Assembly: GCA_003142575.1 (NCBI GenBank)
Contig: PLMS01000047.1
Location: forward strand, 1-58,114
Direction: 5' to 3'
DNA: 58,114 bases
Source: Ignavibacteriota bacterium
GTDB taxonomy: Bacteria; Bacteroidota; Ignavibacteria; UBA10030
Shown here: positions 27,391 through 35,212 of the stretch, piece by piece
How positions within the stretch are numbered: position 1 is the stretch's first letter
Layout of the letters: the number at the start of each line of letters is the position of its first letter
Notes under the pieces: model-generated
The model's database searches: none
Seen by the model: the letters and a program-made list of their open reading frames with translations, nothing else
Told to the model about the DNA's origin: nothing
Translations under genes and position numbers: made by a program

Positions 27391-27864
27391 TTAATACTTG
27401 ATCTTGTCTTTCTTTTCCTTCCATTCTTTGAATACTGCGAGCGCTTCACTTTGGGGTATCAGGACCATCGGTATTTTTCGTTCACTAATCTGTTTGGAAA
27501 ATTCGGAATAAATAAATGCATCGTCAAAACCAACATCGGCAGCATCCTGCATGATTGAGGCGATGAATATTTTTGCCAAGCGCGCCCAATACATAGCGCC
27601 GAGACACATGGGGCATGGTTCGCAGGAAGAATATATCTCGCATCCTTCCAGGTGAAAGGTGCCGAGTATTTTGCATGCTTCCCGAATGGCGATGATCTCT
27701 GCATGTGCTGTAGGATCGTTCAAGGATGTAACAAGATTTGTTCCGCTTGCGATGATGATGTTGTCCTTTACGATGAGAGCAGCAAATGGTCCGCCTTTTC
27801 CCGTTTGGACATTCTCCAAAGAGAGCTTGATCGCCTTCCGTATAAAGAGTTGTTGATTTGTCAT
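27391..27864 (-). CDS. Nucleoside/nucleobase deaminase (CMP/dCMP deaminase fold)
   Basis: A zinc deaminase of 157 residues with the two metal motifs THAEIIAIREA-like (here AHAEIIAIREA) and SSCEPCPMCLGAM. The spacing and the tail with EFSKQISERKIPM resemble guanine deaminase (GuaD type) more than the tRNA deaminase TadA. It starts 5 nt after the cytosine deaminase gene, so the two are co-transcribed. Confidence 0.88.
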   Translation of the reverse strand: MTNQQLFIRKAIKLSLENVQTGKGGPFAALIVKDNIIIASGTNLVTSLNDPTAHAEIIAIREACKILGTFHLEGCEIYSSCEPCPMCLGAMYWARLAKIFIASIMQDAADVGFDDAFIYSEFSKQISERKIPMVLIPQSEALAVFKEWKEKKDKIKY

Positions 27865-27869
27865 AATGG

Positions 27870-28304
27870 TCAGAGCTTTCCGATATCTTCATTCCAGAGG
27901 GTTGGATTCTTTTTCATGAATTCTTTCATCAGTTCAATGCATTCATCCCAGTCCCAATTATCTACGGTGACCCAGTGATCTTTAAAAAATTCTATGTCTC
28001 CTTCGAAACTTCTCGATTCTCCCACAACAACTTTCTCAATTCCAAATTGGACAATTGCTCCGGAACAAAGATAACAGGGCATGAGAGTGCTAAAGAGAAT
28101 TGTGTTTGCATATGCACCGATGCGTCCTGCATTGCGAAGGCACTCAATCTCTGCATGGGCAAGCGGATCATTGTTCTGAACGCGGCGGTTGTGTCCTCGT
28201 CCGACGATCTTACCGTCCCGCACAAGTACCGAACCGATGGGAATTCCACCTTCCTGCAAGCCAAGCTTGGCTTCTTCGATGGCGGCTCTCATAAATTCTT
28301 CCAT
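27870..28304 (-). CDS. Cytosine deaminase of the fungal Fcy1 type
   Basis: A 144-residue zinc enzyme that should turn cytosine into uracil. The start at 28304 has GGAG before it. Metal motifs are LAHAEIECLRNAGR and STLMPCYLCSGAIVQFGI. The order and wording (EEGGIPIGSVLV-like GGIPIG, GRGHNRRVQ, VVGESRSFEG, and the last residues WNEDIGK) follow yeast Fcy1 closely (which has GGVPIG, GRGHNMRFQ, VVGENVNF, WFEDIGE). Bacterial CodA is an unrelated amidohydrolase, so this is the small fungal-like form. The co-transcribed second deaminase suggests a purine and pyrimidine base salvage unit. Confidence 0.87.
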   Translation of the reverse strand: MEEFMRAAIEEAKLGLQEGGIPIGSVLVRDGKIVGRGHNRRVQNNDPLAHAEIECLRNAGRIGAYANTILFSTLMPCYLCSGAIVQFGIEKVVVGESRSFEGDIEFFKDHWVTVDNWDWDECIELMKEFMKKNPTLWNEDIGKL

Positions 28305-28460
28305 GATATTCTCCAGAAGTATTCCAATATCCAGTCCTATTCTATGGATTATCGGAATAAGATTCAACAAAGAAATGAGCATGGAATGGAATACTGCTTG
28401 AATTTTCGATTCTATTGTTCTATCCTATACAAGTATAAAAATTGAATTATCGGGTGAACA

Positions 28461-29633
28461 ATGACAAGAACACAGACATTTATGATATTCTTTTCTATCA
28501 TTATCGTTCTCTATGGACTGATCAATACATATATCTATGTCCGCGGCTTACAAGTCTTCTCCCTTGGCTCTCCTTTGCGGATATGGTTCACGGTGGTCTT
28601 TTGGTTTCTTTCACTATCATACATCGCAGCGCGATTACTTGAGCGTATTGCCCTTTCGTGGTTAACGGATGGACTGGTCTGGATCGGTTCTTTCTGGATG
28701 GGAGCAATGGCATATTTTCTTATCATTCTCTTAGCCATTGATCTCTTGAGACTTGGGAACTACATCGTCCCATTCTTCCCGGATTTCCTGACGCGAAATC
28801 TTCGATACACGAAACAAGTTGCAGCTCTTATTGTTGTTGGAATTGTTTTCCTCACCGTCATTGGTGCACGTGTGAATGCAATGTTTCCGCGAATTCAAAC
28901 TCTGGAATTGACGATTCATAAGAATTCTCCGTTGAAGGAATTGAATGTCGCGCTTGTGACCGATGTTCATCTTGGAACGATCATCTGTAACAGTCATTTT
29001 ACGCGTATTGTGAAAAAAATTAATTCACTGAATCCGGATATTGTATTGTTTGCAGGCGATTTAGTGGATGAGGATATAGAACCCGTGATTCGTGAAAATC
29101 TTGGAGAGACACTGCGGCAAATCAAATCAAAGTACGGAATCTATGGAATCACAGGAAATCATGAATATATCGGCGGAGTTGAACCCGCATGCAAATATCT
29201 TATCGAGCATGGAGTTATTATGCTGAGAGATAGCGTTGCAAAAGTCGCCGATGCGTTTACATTGGTTGGTAGAGAGGATGTCAGTATTCGGCAATTCAAT
29301 GGGAAGAAGCGAAAACAACTTAGTGAGTTGATGAGCGGCGTTGATACAACTCTTCCTGTCATTCTCATGGATCATCAACCACTCCATTTGGACGATGTTA
29401 TCGGTCATGGAGTCGATCTTCAATTCTCGGGGCATACTCACCACGGACAACTATGGCCATTCAATTATATCTCGCAGGCAGTGTATGAACTGAGCTGGGG
29501 ATATAAGAAGAAAGGCAATACACAATTTTATGTTTCGTGCGGTGTCGGAACGTGGGGCCCGCCGATGCGAACCGGTAATCGGCCGGAAGTGGTACATGTG
29601 AAATTGAAGTTTGAAGATGAAACAAAAAAATGA
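28461..29633 (+). CDS. Membrane-anchored metallophosphoesterase
   Basis: The 390 residues begin with about four membrane helices (residues 5-150), then a calcineurin-like phosphoesterase domain with all metal motifs: VALVTDVHLGT, DIVLFAGDLVDED, GNHEYIGG, and FSGHTHHGQLWP. This arrangement matches the YkuE/YaeI-like group, which includes lipid-head-group and lipid A precursor hydrolases, but the substrate here is unknown. The catalytic domain would lie on the cytoplasmic or periplasmic face depending on helix number. It is transcribed away from the deaminase operon. Confidence 0.9.
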   Translation: MTRTQTFMIFFSIIIVLYGLINTYIYVRGLQVFSLGSPLRIWFTVVFWFLSLSYIAARLLERIALSWLTDGLVWIGSFWMGAMAYFLIILLAIDLLRLGNYIVPFFPDFLTRNLRYTKQVAALIVVGIVFLTVIGARVNAMFPRIQTLELTIHKNSPLKELNVALVTDVHLGTIICNSHFTRIVKKINSLNPDIVLFAGDLVDEDIEPVIRENLGETLRQIKSKYGIYGITGNHEYIGGVEPACKYLIEHGVIMLRDSVAKVADAFTLVGREDVSIRQFNGKKRKQLSELMSGVDTTLPVILMDHQPLHLDDVIGHGVDLQFSGHTHHGQLWPFNYISQAVYELSWGYKKKGNTQFYVSCGVGTWGPPMRTGNRPEVVHVKLKFEDETKK

Positions 29634-29798
29634 GTTGTCGGGTTAATTCAATCGATCAGATTGGATAGCAAATAATTCAAACTTACAGTATCTTATTCGA
29701 TATCCAGACAAATGGTTTGAGAGCAATCAGTGGCGTAGCTTATGCGCCGATCCGTTAAGCGGCGTGTAGAAAGGTTTTATCTCTCTGAAGGACAGATT

Positions 29799-30515
29799 AT
29801 GGATTGGGACAAAACAACTAAATGGGTTCGAAAAGTTGTATATCTGGTTCTTATTTTAATCTTATTCATCGTTTTATTAAACCTCTTCATTTTTCATAAA
29901 GACAAAGATTATCCTTCAGATTCTCTTTTAGTTCCTGATACCACCTGCTTTGTACCGTCCTCTGAGAGAGACAAACGAATCCAGTTTTTATCAGACATGG
30001 TTCTACGGCATCAATCTTCAAATGTTGAGGCCTCTTTAGCTCGCGGAAGTGAACGAATGCAAACACGTTTATCTTTTATTGCTCTGATAGCAATTCTTAT
30101 TGGTCTCTTTCTTTCATTGAAAGACAATAAAATGCAATTAGGAGTTCTACTGGCTATAGTATTTCTGTTCTTAGGATTTTATTTATTTGATCTTCATTCA
30201 TCTGATTTTGACCATCGACATGATTATCTCAGGCAGTGGACTGACAATACAGTTATTAGGTTGTCAAAGGTACATACATCTGATTCTACTTGGTACAATT
30301 TGAATTATGATAGAATAATTGCTTGGGATAGTACATTGAATGCGCATAGTTTTAAAAGAAAAATAAATAATTTTATTTATCCAGACCTTTCTCAAATTGC
30401 TTTTTACTTTTTACCTTTCTTTGTTTTTTTGGGCTTGTATTTATTTTTGGGAAAAACAAAAATTGATACAGAGGAGAAGAAACGCCCTAAACCGCCGTTT
30501 AAACCGGTGGGATGA
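29799..30515 (+). CDS. Membrane protein of unknown function
   Basis: 238 residues from the ATG at 29799 (AAGGA seven nt upstream). Membrane segments are near residues 10-32, 90-108, 112-130 and 200-222. A polar stretch with EASLARGSERMQTRLSF lies before the second segment. The tail RPKPPFKPVG resembles the tail GKFKPIG of the next gene. AT content is higher than in the genes to the left, and no family is recognised. It belongs to an accessory patch next to the integrative element. Confidence 0.7.
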   Translation: MDWDKTTKWVRKVVYLVLILILFIVLLNLFIFHKDKDYPSDSLLVPDTTCFVPSSERDKRIQFLSDMVLRHQSSNVEASLARGSERMQTRLSFIALIAILIGLFLSLKDNKMQLGVLLAIVFLFLGFYLFDLHSSDFDHRHDYLRQWTDNTVIRLSKVHTSDSTWYNLNYDRIIAWDSTLNAHSFKRKINNFIYPDLSQIAFYFLPFFVFLGLYLFLGKTKIDTEEKKRPKPPFKPVG

Positions 30516-30612
30516 GCGCACTGCAAAATTTAAAGAACGTATAGGTGTAATACAGAATTGAAAATTATCAGTGCGATAGTTTAATCGCCATTAGGTCGCA
30601 TTTTATCGAGTA

Positions 30613-31467
30613 ATGACAAAACCAGAAAAACATCCCAAACTCGATCTTATTAATCCAGAAGAATCTTTCAAAGATTTATCTCATAAAATAGATCAACTGC
30701 GAAATAGTTTAATTTCATTTGGCGTTTACAATACCAACAAAATAACTGGTGATATGTTCGATGATAAATATTGTCTTTTGCGCGATTCAATTCTTTATAG
30801 AGCCAATAGTTTGTTGTTTCATTTTAATTTGCTTTTAAACATTCAGAAAATGCACATTGACAATCTAAAGAAAACGAAATTCAATTCTTCTGATAGAAGT
30901 CTATTAATATTAGACAGTCGGGATCAACAAATCTTTTTGTTTGATAGCATTATATTTCACTCAATTTCTCTTTTTGATTATTGGGGTAATTTGGTTGACT
31001 ACGTCTGTAGTTCAAAAAAGCAAATGAACCTGAAATGGAATGGCGTTATCCGTTCAATTAGAGATAAAGCAAATACAATGTTTCAGTCTCCGGTTTCAGA
31101 AATTATTCTGTCTCTAAATAACGAATTTGTTGGTTTACTTAATGAACACCGTTCGGATTTAATACACAACAAAACCGATTTAGGTGCTGCACAATCATCA
31201 TTTAATTTAATGTCAGCCGAATCTAATTTTATAGTATTTGCTCCAAAGAAATTTGTTAAGAGATTTTCACATCTTAAACATCTGTCAAAATCAAATGAAC
31301 TTACATTAAACTATGTCTCTTTCTGGTTGATTGAGCAAACGTTTGATTCTTTGGATAAAATACTTAAAAAATTATTTGAGCATATTGAGATAAATCGCAA
31401 AATTGAAAAAGGCAATGAAGTGTTTTTCTTTAAATCGCCTGATGGAAAATTCAAACCAATCGGTTGA
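30613..31467 (+). CDS. HEPN-like helical protein, function unknown
   Basis: A 284-residue, mostly helical, AT-rich coding region without membrane segments. Near residue 178 it has HRSDLIHNKTD, which fits the R-x4-6-H motif of HEPN RNases, and the overall pattern (helix with FDYWGNLVDYV, then a motif helix) resembles the Cthe_2314-type HEPN group. HEPN proteins are often RNases in toxin and defence systems. The identification rests on this motif and on helix pattern only. It shares a short C-terminal wording (KPIG) with the gene before. Confidence 0.6.
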   Translation: MTKPEKHPKLDLINPEESFKDLSHKIDQLRNSLISFGVYNTNKITGDMFDDKYCLLRDSILYRANSLLFHFNLLLNIQKMHIDNLKKTKFNSSDRSLLILDSRDQQIFLFDSIIFHSISLFDYWGNLVDYVCSSKKQMNLKWNGVIRSIRDKANTMFQSPVSEIILSLNNEFVGLLNEHRSDLIHNKTDLGAAQSSFNLMSAESNFIVFAPKKFVKRFSHLKHLSKSNELTLNYVSFWLIEQTFDSLDKILKKLFEHIEINRKIEKGNEVFFFKSPDGKFKPIG

Positions 31468-31572
31468 CGCATTTGTGTTTGGGATTCTGATTTGTTTAAC
31501 ACAATGTCATTTCTATTTACAGACATCCTCTTATATATTTACTAACTACTCAGCGCATACTATTTGGTCAGT

Positions 31573-31733
31573 GGAACTCCTCTGGAGTTCTGAATAATCT
31601 TGGTTATCCAGAATTACAAACGTACAATCCCTATGGGATTGATATAATAAAGAATTTTACTGAAATGACTCCGTAGGAGTCGTACGTTTGTAACGATAAC
31701 CAAAACAGATATACGGAACTCCGTAAGGAGTTC
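31573..31733. repeat. Cluster of short palindromes (REP/BIME-like)
   Basis: Four small palindromes lie in a row: GAACTCC..GGAGTTC (31574-31590), AATCCctatgGGATT (31626-31640), GACTCCgtaGGAGTC (31667-31681) and GAACTCCgtaaGGAGTTC (31716-31733). The first and last are the same element. Between them TTGGTTATC plus TTACAAACGTAC (31600-31625) is matched in inverted order by GTACGTTTGTAA plus GATAACCAA (31682-31703). The nested symmetry looks like a REP doublet of the kind moved by REP-associated tyrosine transposases. Confidence 0.7.
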
Positions 31734-31803
31734 AACGAATAAAATATGGAAAGTGTTACCTTCTAATCAATTCAATTTTGTTCTTTGAAGCAGCAAATCA
31801 GAC

Positions 31804-31890
31804 TGTAGTTGGCTGTCGCCCATTTGCAGCGGGGCATTTGATTCGATGGGATAAAATCAGTAAATTTAATTTGAACGATAGTCAGCTACA
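31804..31890. other. Inverted repeat just upstream of the truncated tRNA gene
   Basis: TGTAGTTGGCTGTCG (31804-31818) can pair along all 15 positions with CGATAGTCAGCTACA (31876-31890) if three G-U pairs are allowed. It ends 13 nt before the tRNA copy. TTGAAC (31871-31876) in its right arm could be the -35 element of the native tRNA promoter. The purpose is unknown. Confidence 0.35.
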
Positions 31891-31903
31891 TTGTAATTCG
31901 TTG

Positions 31904-31942
31904 GGGCCCTTAGCTCAGTTGGTTAGAGCAGCAGACTCATAA
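31904..31942 (+). repeat. Left attachment repeat: 5' half of a tRNA gene
   Basis: These 39 nt are identical to 49051-49089, the first 39 nt of the complete tRNA gene, from the acceptor stem to the end of the anticodon loop (CTCATAA). The rest of the tRNA is missing here; instead the integrase stop codon follows at 31944. This marks the left end of the integrated element. Confidence 0.93.
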
Positions 31943-31943
31943 G

Positions 31944-33047
31944 CTACTTACCTGTCTCTAAATCTCCTTGTCTTATATCAGTATTTTCCTCCTTTCCATC
32001 TTTAGTGTCACCAATTTGTATACTAGCAAGTCCTAACTCAAGCTGACCAATTGCGCTCCGAAGAGTATTTACTCCGGCTTTCGCATAAATCATAGTTGTC
32101 TTCATACTGGTATGCCCAAGTATTTTACTGATAACAAAAAGATCAACTCCACATTCAACCAGGCGCGTCGCAAATGTATGACGCAAAGAATGCTGTTTAA
32201 ATCCTATAAGGTCAGCCTTCTTTAGAAAGTAAGCGAAATGTTTACTAACATAATCTTCCCGTAAATTCTGAAACAGACTGTCATCTAAACTATGAAGGAT
32301 TGCTAGTGCCTCGGGTGTAAGTGGAACAGTTCGAGAAAGGTGAGTCTTTGTTTTCTCGACGTGTATGACTCTGTTGCTAAAGTCGATATCTTTCATTTGT
32401 AGCCTAGGAACTTCACCGATCCGTAAGCCTGTGTTGAGCAAGAAAACAGCGCACTTTCTAAATAAAGCTACTTTTGTAGGGCGTTTGCGTGATCGCAGCT
32501 GGAGCAGGTGTTGATCTATTTTATTGAACACTCGTCTTGTTTCTTCTACTGTCAGATACAACCTATGTTCGTCAATTTTCATTTTTGTGATCTTTGCAAC
32601 CGGATTATTCTCTAGATAACCCCATCGTATTGCACGATTCAATGCGGCGTGAAGAAATCGATACTGAATGTTGAATGTTGTAGGGCTGGTTTCGCCAATA
32701 ATCGTAGCTTTCCAATGATCAAGCATCTTTACGGAAAGATTTTTCAGAAAGATGTTACCGACAGTGGCAATTAGTTTCTTTGCGTAATGGCGTTCGTTCT
32801 TTATTGTTTTTATGTTCTTTTCAACGCTAGCGATTTTAAAGTATTCATCAAAAAACTCCTGAAGTGTGATATTAGATTTGTGAGTCTTTTCCGGCAGGAA
32901 GATGCCTTTTGAAATATCGGTCTCAACACGAAGCCTAATCTCCTTTGCAAGTTGATAGTTGGATGTTTTAGTTGAGATAAGCCTGCGCCGGCCTTCAAAA
33001 TAGCAATCGACATACCATATTTTTCCACGTTTTCGGAGCGCAGCCAT
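31944..33047 (-). CDS. int: Tyrosine recombinase / phage-type integrase
   Basis: A 367-residue integrase for site-specific recombination at the tRNA gene. N-terminal arm-binding/SAM-like domain (about 60-150) and catalytic domain (about 175-340) with the catalytic Arg in NTGLRIGEV, Lys in VEKTKTHLSRTVPLT, HSLRHTFATRL (His-x-x-Arg), GHTS (second His) and the nucleophile Tyr in TMIYAKAG. The stop codon TAG (31946-31944) lies 1 nt from the attachment repeat, so the gene end forms part of the left junction. Its start overlaps the end of the excisionase-like gene (TAATG). Confidence 0.93.
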   Translation of the reverse strand: MAALRKRGKIWYVDCYFEGRRRLISTKTSNYQLAKEIRLRVETDISKGIFLPEKTHKSNITLQEFFDEYFKIASVEKNIKTIKNERHYAKKLIATVGNIFLKNLSVKMLDHWKATIIGETSPTTFNIQYRFLHAALNRAIRWGYLENNPVAKITKMKIDEHRLYLTVEETRRVFNKIDQHLLQLRSRKRPTKVALFRKCAVFLLNTGLRIGEVPRLQMKDIDFSNRVIHVEKTKTHLSRTVPLTPEALAILHSLDDSLFQNLREDYVSKHFAYFLKKADLIGFKQHSLRHTFATRLVECGVDLFVISKILGHTSMKTTMIYAKAGVNTLRSAIGQLELGLASIQIGDTKDGKEENTDIRQGDLETGK

Positions 33048-33286
33048 TAGTTGTCTTTCTTCAATCGCTTGAAAACATCATCGGTTAATTTGTCAGATAT
33101 CTTTTCTCCTGCAGGAGTAACCTGTTTGCTTTTCAACCATTCGATTATTTCCGTAGTCAAAAAAACAATTCTTCCATCGAGCCTAATATAGGGAATACGC
33201 TTTTCGCGGATCCATTGTCGGATTTTGCTTTGGCAAACCCCTACGCAATCGGCGACTTCAGGTGTATCCATTACGATCTTTTGCAT
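33047..33286 (-). CDS. Excisionase-like helix-turn-helix protein
   Basis: A 79-residue DNA-binding protein of the MerR/Xis-like HTH_17 type: DTPEVADCVGVCQSKIRQWI is the turn-helix part, followed by a wing with IPYIRLDGRIVFLTTEIIEWL. Such proteins guide excision or act as small regulators. It overlaps the integrase start by 1 nt, so it is translated with it. The promoter lies directly before the start codon, leaving almost no leader. Confidence 0.85.
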   Translation of the reverse strand: MQKIVMDTPEVADCVGVCQSKIRQWIREKRIPYIRLDGRIVFLTTEIIEWLKSKQVTPAGEKISDKLTDDVFKRLKKDN

Positions 33287-33296
33287 TTCGATATAA

Positions 33297-33326
33297 ATTA
33301 TATTTTCTGTTTAGTTTGGACGTTAA
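33297..33326 (-). promoter_or_regulatory. Promoter of the xis-int pair, giving a nearly leaderless mRNA
   Basis: On the minus strand TTAACG (33326-33321), 18 nt, then TATAAT (33302-33297). The start codon at 33286 begins only 10 nt after the -10 box, so the transcript would have 3-4 nt before ATG and no ribosome binding site. Confidence 0.45.
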
Positions 33327-33330
33327 AATC

Positions 33331-33909
33331 TTAATTCAAATTAAATCTAGGATTACTGAGAAAATCATCATAATAAATGAACTGGTTGCTTAATTTTAAG
33401 TCATCAAAAAATGACTTTCTGGTTTCAGGATTGTTTATTTGATCTGATATACTGAGTAGCGATAAGCAAAGAATGGAACAACATATATCGTTCGCTGGAT
33501 TTGCGATAAATATATTTTTGCAACGAGCACATCTTTTTACGGAAGTGATAGCCTTAGTGTCAAATAAAAATTGAATTTCCCGTGCAATATAGCCTCCAAT
33601 ATTCGCTTCAAGAGTTCTATGAAGGTAACTGTTACATAGACGAAGTATTCCTTTTTCCGATTCGTTTAATAAATCCGATGGGTTGGGAAGTGTATGGTGT
33701 AAAAAGGAAAGTGTCCACGCGCTTTCACTTCCCTCAAGAAATACAGGTTTTAAAAGGTCTTTACGAAGGATATCCCAAATGTTTAAAAGGGCGTAAAGAA
33801 TTTGATCTTCGGATCCTTTTAATTGAGAGCGTAATAATGGATGTGAATTTAAACAACTGCATTTGACATCATCAGAAGAAGTTATATTTAACAAATCCAG
33901 CCCAAGCAT
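33331..33909 (-). CDS. Zinc-ribbon protein of unknown function (1)
   Basis: 192 residues; helical N-terminal part, then near residue 135 a Cys cluster CARCKNIFIANPANDICC followed by SILC. The pattern C-x2-C-x11-12-C-x3-4-C resembles the zinc ribbon at the end of CGNR-type regulators and is also found in the next gene upstream. The two proteins probably share ancestry. It has AAGGAA before the start. It may be a DNA-binding regulator, but this is only inferred from the metal site. Confidence 0.65.
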   Translation of the reverse strand: MLGLDLLNITSSDDVKCSCLNSHPLLRSQLKGSEDQILYALLNIWDILRKDLLKPVFLEGSESAWTLSFLHHTLPNPSDLLNESEKGILRLCNSYLHRTLEANIGGYIAREIQFLFDTKAITSVKRCARCKNIFIANPANDICCSILCLSLLSISDQINNPETRKSFFDDLKLSNQFIYYDDFLSNPRFNLN

Positions 33910-33964
33910 AAGTCTAATTCCTTTAAATTAATCGACGTTTAAATACCTTGCGATGCTAAAGAAT

Positions 33965-34666
33965 TTAACGATCCTTCCGTCTCTGTAATGCCCAAGGGTT
34001 TTGGTTGACAGTTTTACAATCTGGACATTGTATGGACTCAATTGATTTTCTTATCTTGCCATTTGAATATTTTGGAATAGGTATAGATACTCCACATTTA
34101 TTACAATGGATATTATTGACTGGAATATACTTTCCGTCTATGCGTCGGTTTAAAAAGGTTCGGTAGTATATTTTCTTACGCTTTTTAAAATCTGCTTGAC
34201 GTTTACAGGTGGTAGAGCAGAATCGAGCATCTTTTCGGATGGCAAAATAATATTTGTTGCAGTGATCACAAGTAAGAACATTATAGACCTTAATATTGCA
34301 AGCTAAAGAATAAAGCGCTTCGCCAACTACTCGTTCGATAAATAATTCTGAATCCGAGAATAATTCATCTTTATCAAACGGACGAGTATAGACATCCATT
34401 GTTTTGCTGACCTTGATTCTCGGTCGTAAGTAGTCTTCAAAAAACTCTTCTATGTCATCAACTCGATTTTCGATTCCACTTGAAGGATCAAATATATTGA
34501 TAAGTTTCTTTTTGAGTTTATTAAAATGACTTATTCGCTTTTTCAATGTTGAGCTCGAATAGCACTCGGGAATATCTTCAAAATCCTTTTCTATTTTAAT
34601 AAGCAGTGATTCATCGATGTTATTGTTTAGTAACTGAAGAATGAGGGATTCGCGACCTGCTGCCAT
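33965..34666 (-). CDS. Zinc-ribbon protein of unknown function (2)
   Basis: 233 residues with two metal sites in the C-terminal half: CDHCNKYYFAIRKDARFC followed by STTC (about 140-160), and a later pair HCNKCGV and QCPDCK (about 193-223), both consistent with zinc ribbons. The first matches the ribbon of the preceding small zinc-ribbon gene and of CGNR-type proteins. It starts with AAGGAG seven nt upstream, just downstream of a promoter that holds a perfect 11-bp inverted repeat, which suggests self-regulation. Confidence 0.68.
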   Translation of the reverse strand: MAAGRESLILQLLNNNIDESLLIKIEKDFEDIPECYSSSTLKKRISHFNKLKKKLINIFDPSSGIENRVDDIEEFFEDYLRPRIKVSKTMDVYTRPFDKDELFSDSELFIERVVGEALYSLACNIKVYNVLTCDHCNKYYFAIRKDARFCSTTCKRQADFKKRKKIYYRTFLNRRIDGKYIPVNNIHCNKCGVSIPIPKYSNGKIRKSIESIQCPDCKTVNQNPWALQRRKDR

Positions 34667-34690
34667 TATATACTCCTTTGATAAAATGAT

Positions 34691-34733
34691 AAAAGACTCT
34701 CAATAATGTAAGAGAGTCTTTTATAAATGTCAA
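34691..34733 (-). promoter_or_regulatory. Promoter with an 11-bp inverted repeat flanking the -10 box
   Basis: On the minus strand TTGACA (34733-34728), 17 nt, TACATT (34710-34705). AAAAGACTCTC (34691-34701) and GAGAGTCTTTT (34712-34722) form a perfect inverted repeat whose arms lie on each side of the -10 box. It would serve the zinc-ribbon gene starting at 34666. The same repeat could also act as a terminator for the genes from 38009 to 34769, because it ends in TTTT. Confidence 0.55.
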
Positions 34734-34768
34734 GAGGTAAATTGATAATCTTTGGACTAATACTCTAC

Positions 34769-35212
34769 CTATGTTCTTGCAATAAACAGGCACGAGGCAA
34801 TCTTCTGAATATCCAAGGGCACTTGCAATGACCTAGTAATTTCAATAGAGTCCTTCAAACACTGTTCCATTATCTGTTTTAGACTATCGCCGCTTACTGG
34901 CGCTTGAGTTCGAACGTGATTGTTCACGACCTCCACCAAGACATCCGCCTTCGCCTTCTTCCCATTCGAGACGGCAACTTTTGTTAGTAATATTTCATCA
35001 CCTGCTTTGACTCCAAGTTCCTGAATTTTCTGGCTTATTTCAGGGCTTGCGAAATATGCAAACTCCTGACCATCTCTTTCAACACTAAAGAGATGATATA
35101 TCCCAAATTCACTTTTCCCTTCGTACGGTTTATTCTTCAGTAACCGTAATTTTGTTGGTTGATTCAATTCCAATTCTAACTTCATCCGCTGATTGTTGTT
35201 TGTCTTTTCCAT
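34769..35212 (-). CDS. Hypothetical protein, OB-fold-like
   Basis: 147 residues from the start at 35212 (AAGGAG eight nt upstream; a start at 35218 would be too close to it). The first half has a beta-rich pattern TKLRLLKNKPYEGKSEFG, then HLFSVERDGQEFAYFASPE and GVKAGDEILLTKVAV, which looks like an OB fold as found in phage single-strand DNA-binding proteins. This fits its place next to a Gam-like gene, whose end it overlaps by about 80 nt. The family is not recognised. Confidence 0.6.
   Translation of the reverse strand: MEKTNNNQRMKLELELNQPTKLRLLKNKPYEGKSEFGIYHLFSVERDGQEFAYFASPEISQKIQELGVKAGDEILLTKVAVSNGKKAKADVLVEVVNNHVRTQAPVSGDSLKQIMEQCLKDSIEITRSLQVPLDIQKIASCLFIART

Noticed and set aside
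31904-31942. A second tRNA gene at the left end.
   Set aside because: Only the 5' half is present; the anticodon stem cannot close and the T arm is missing, so it is an attachment-site copy.
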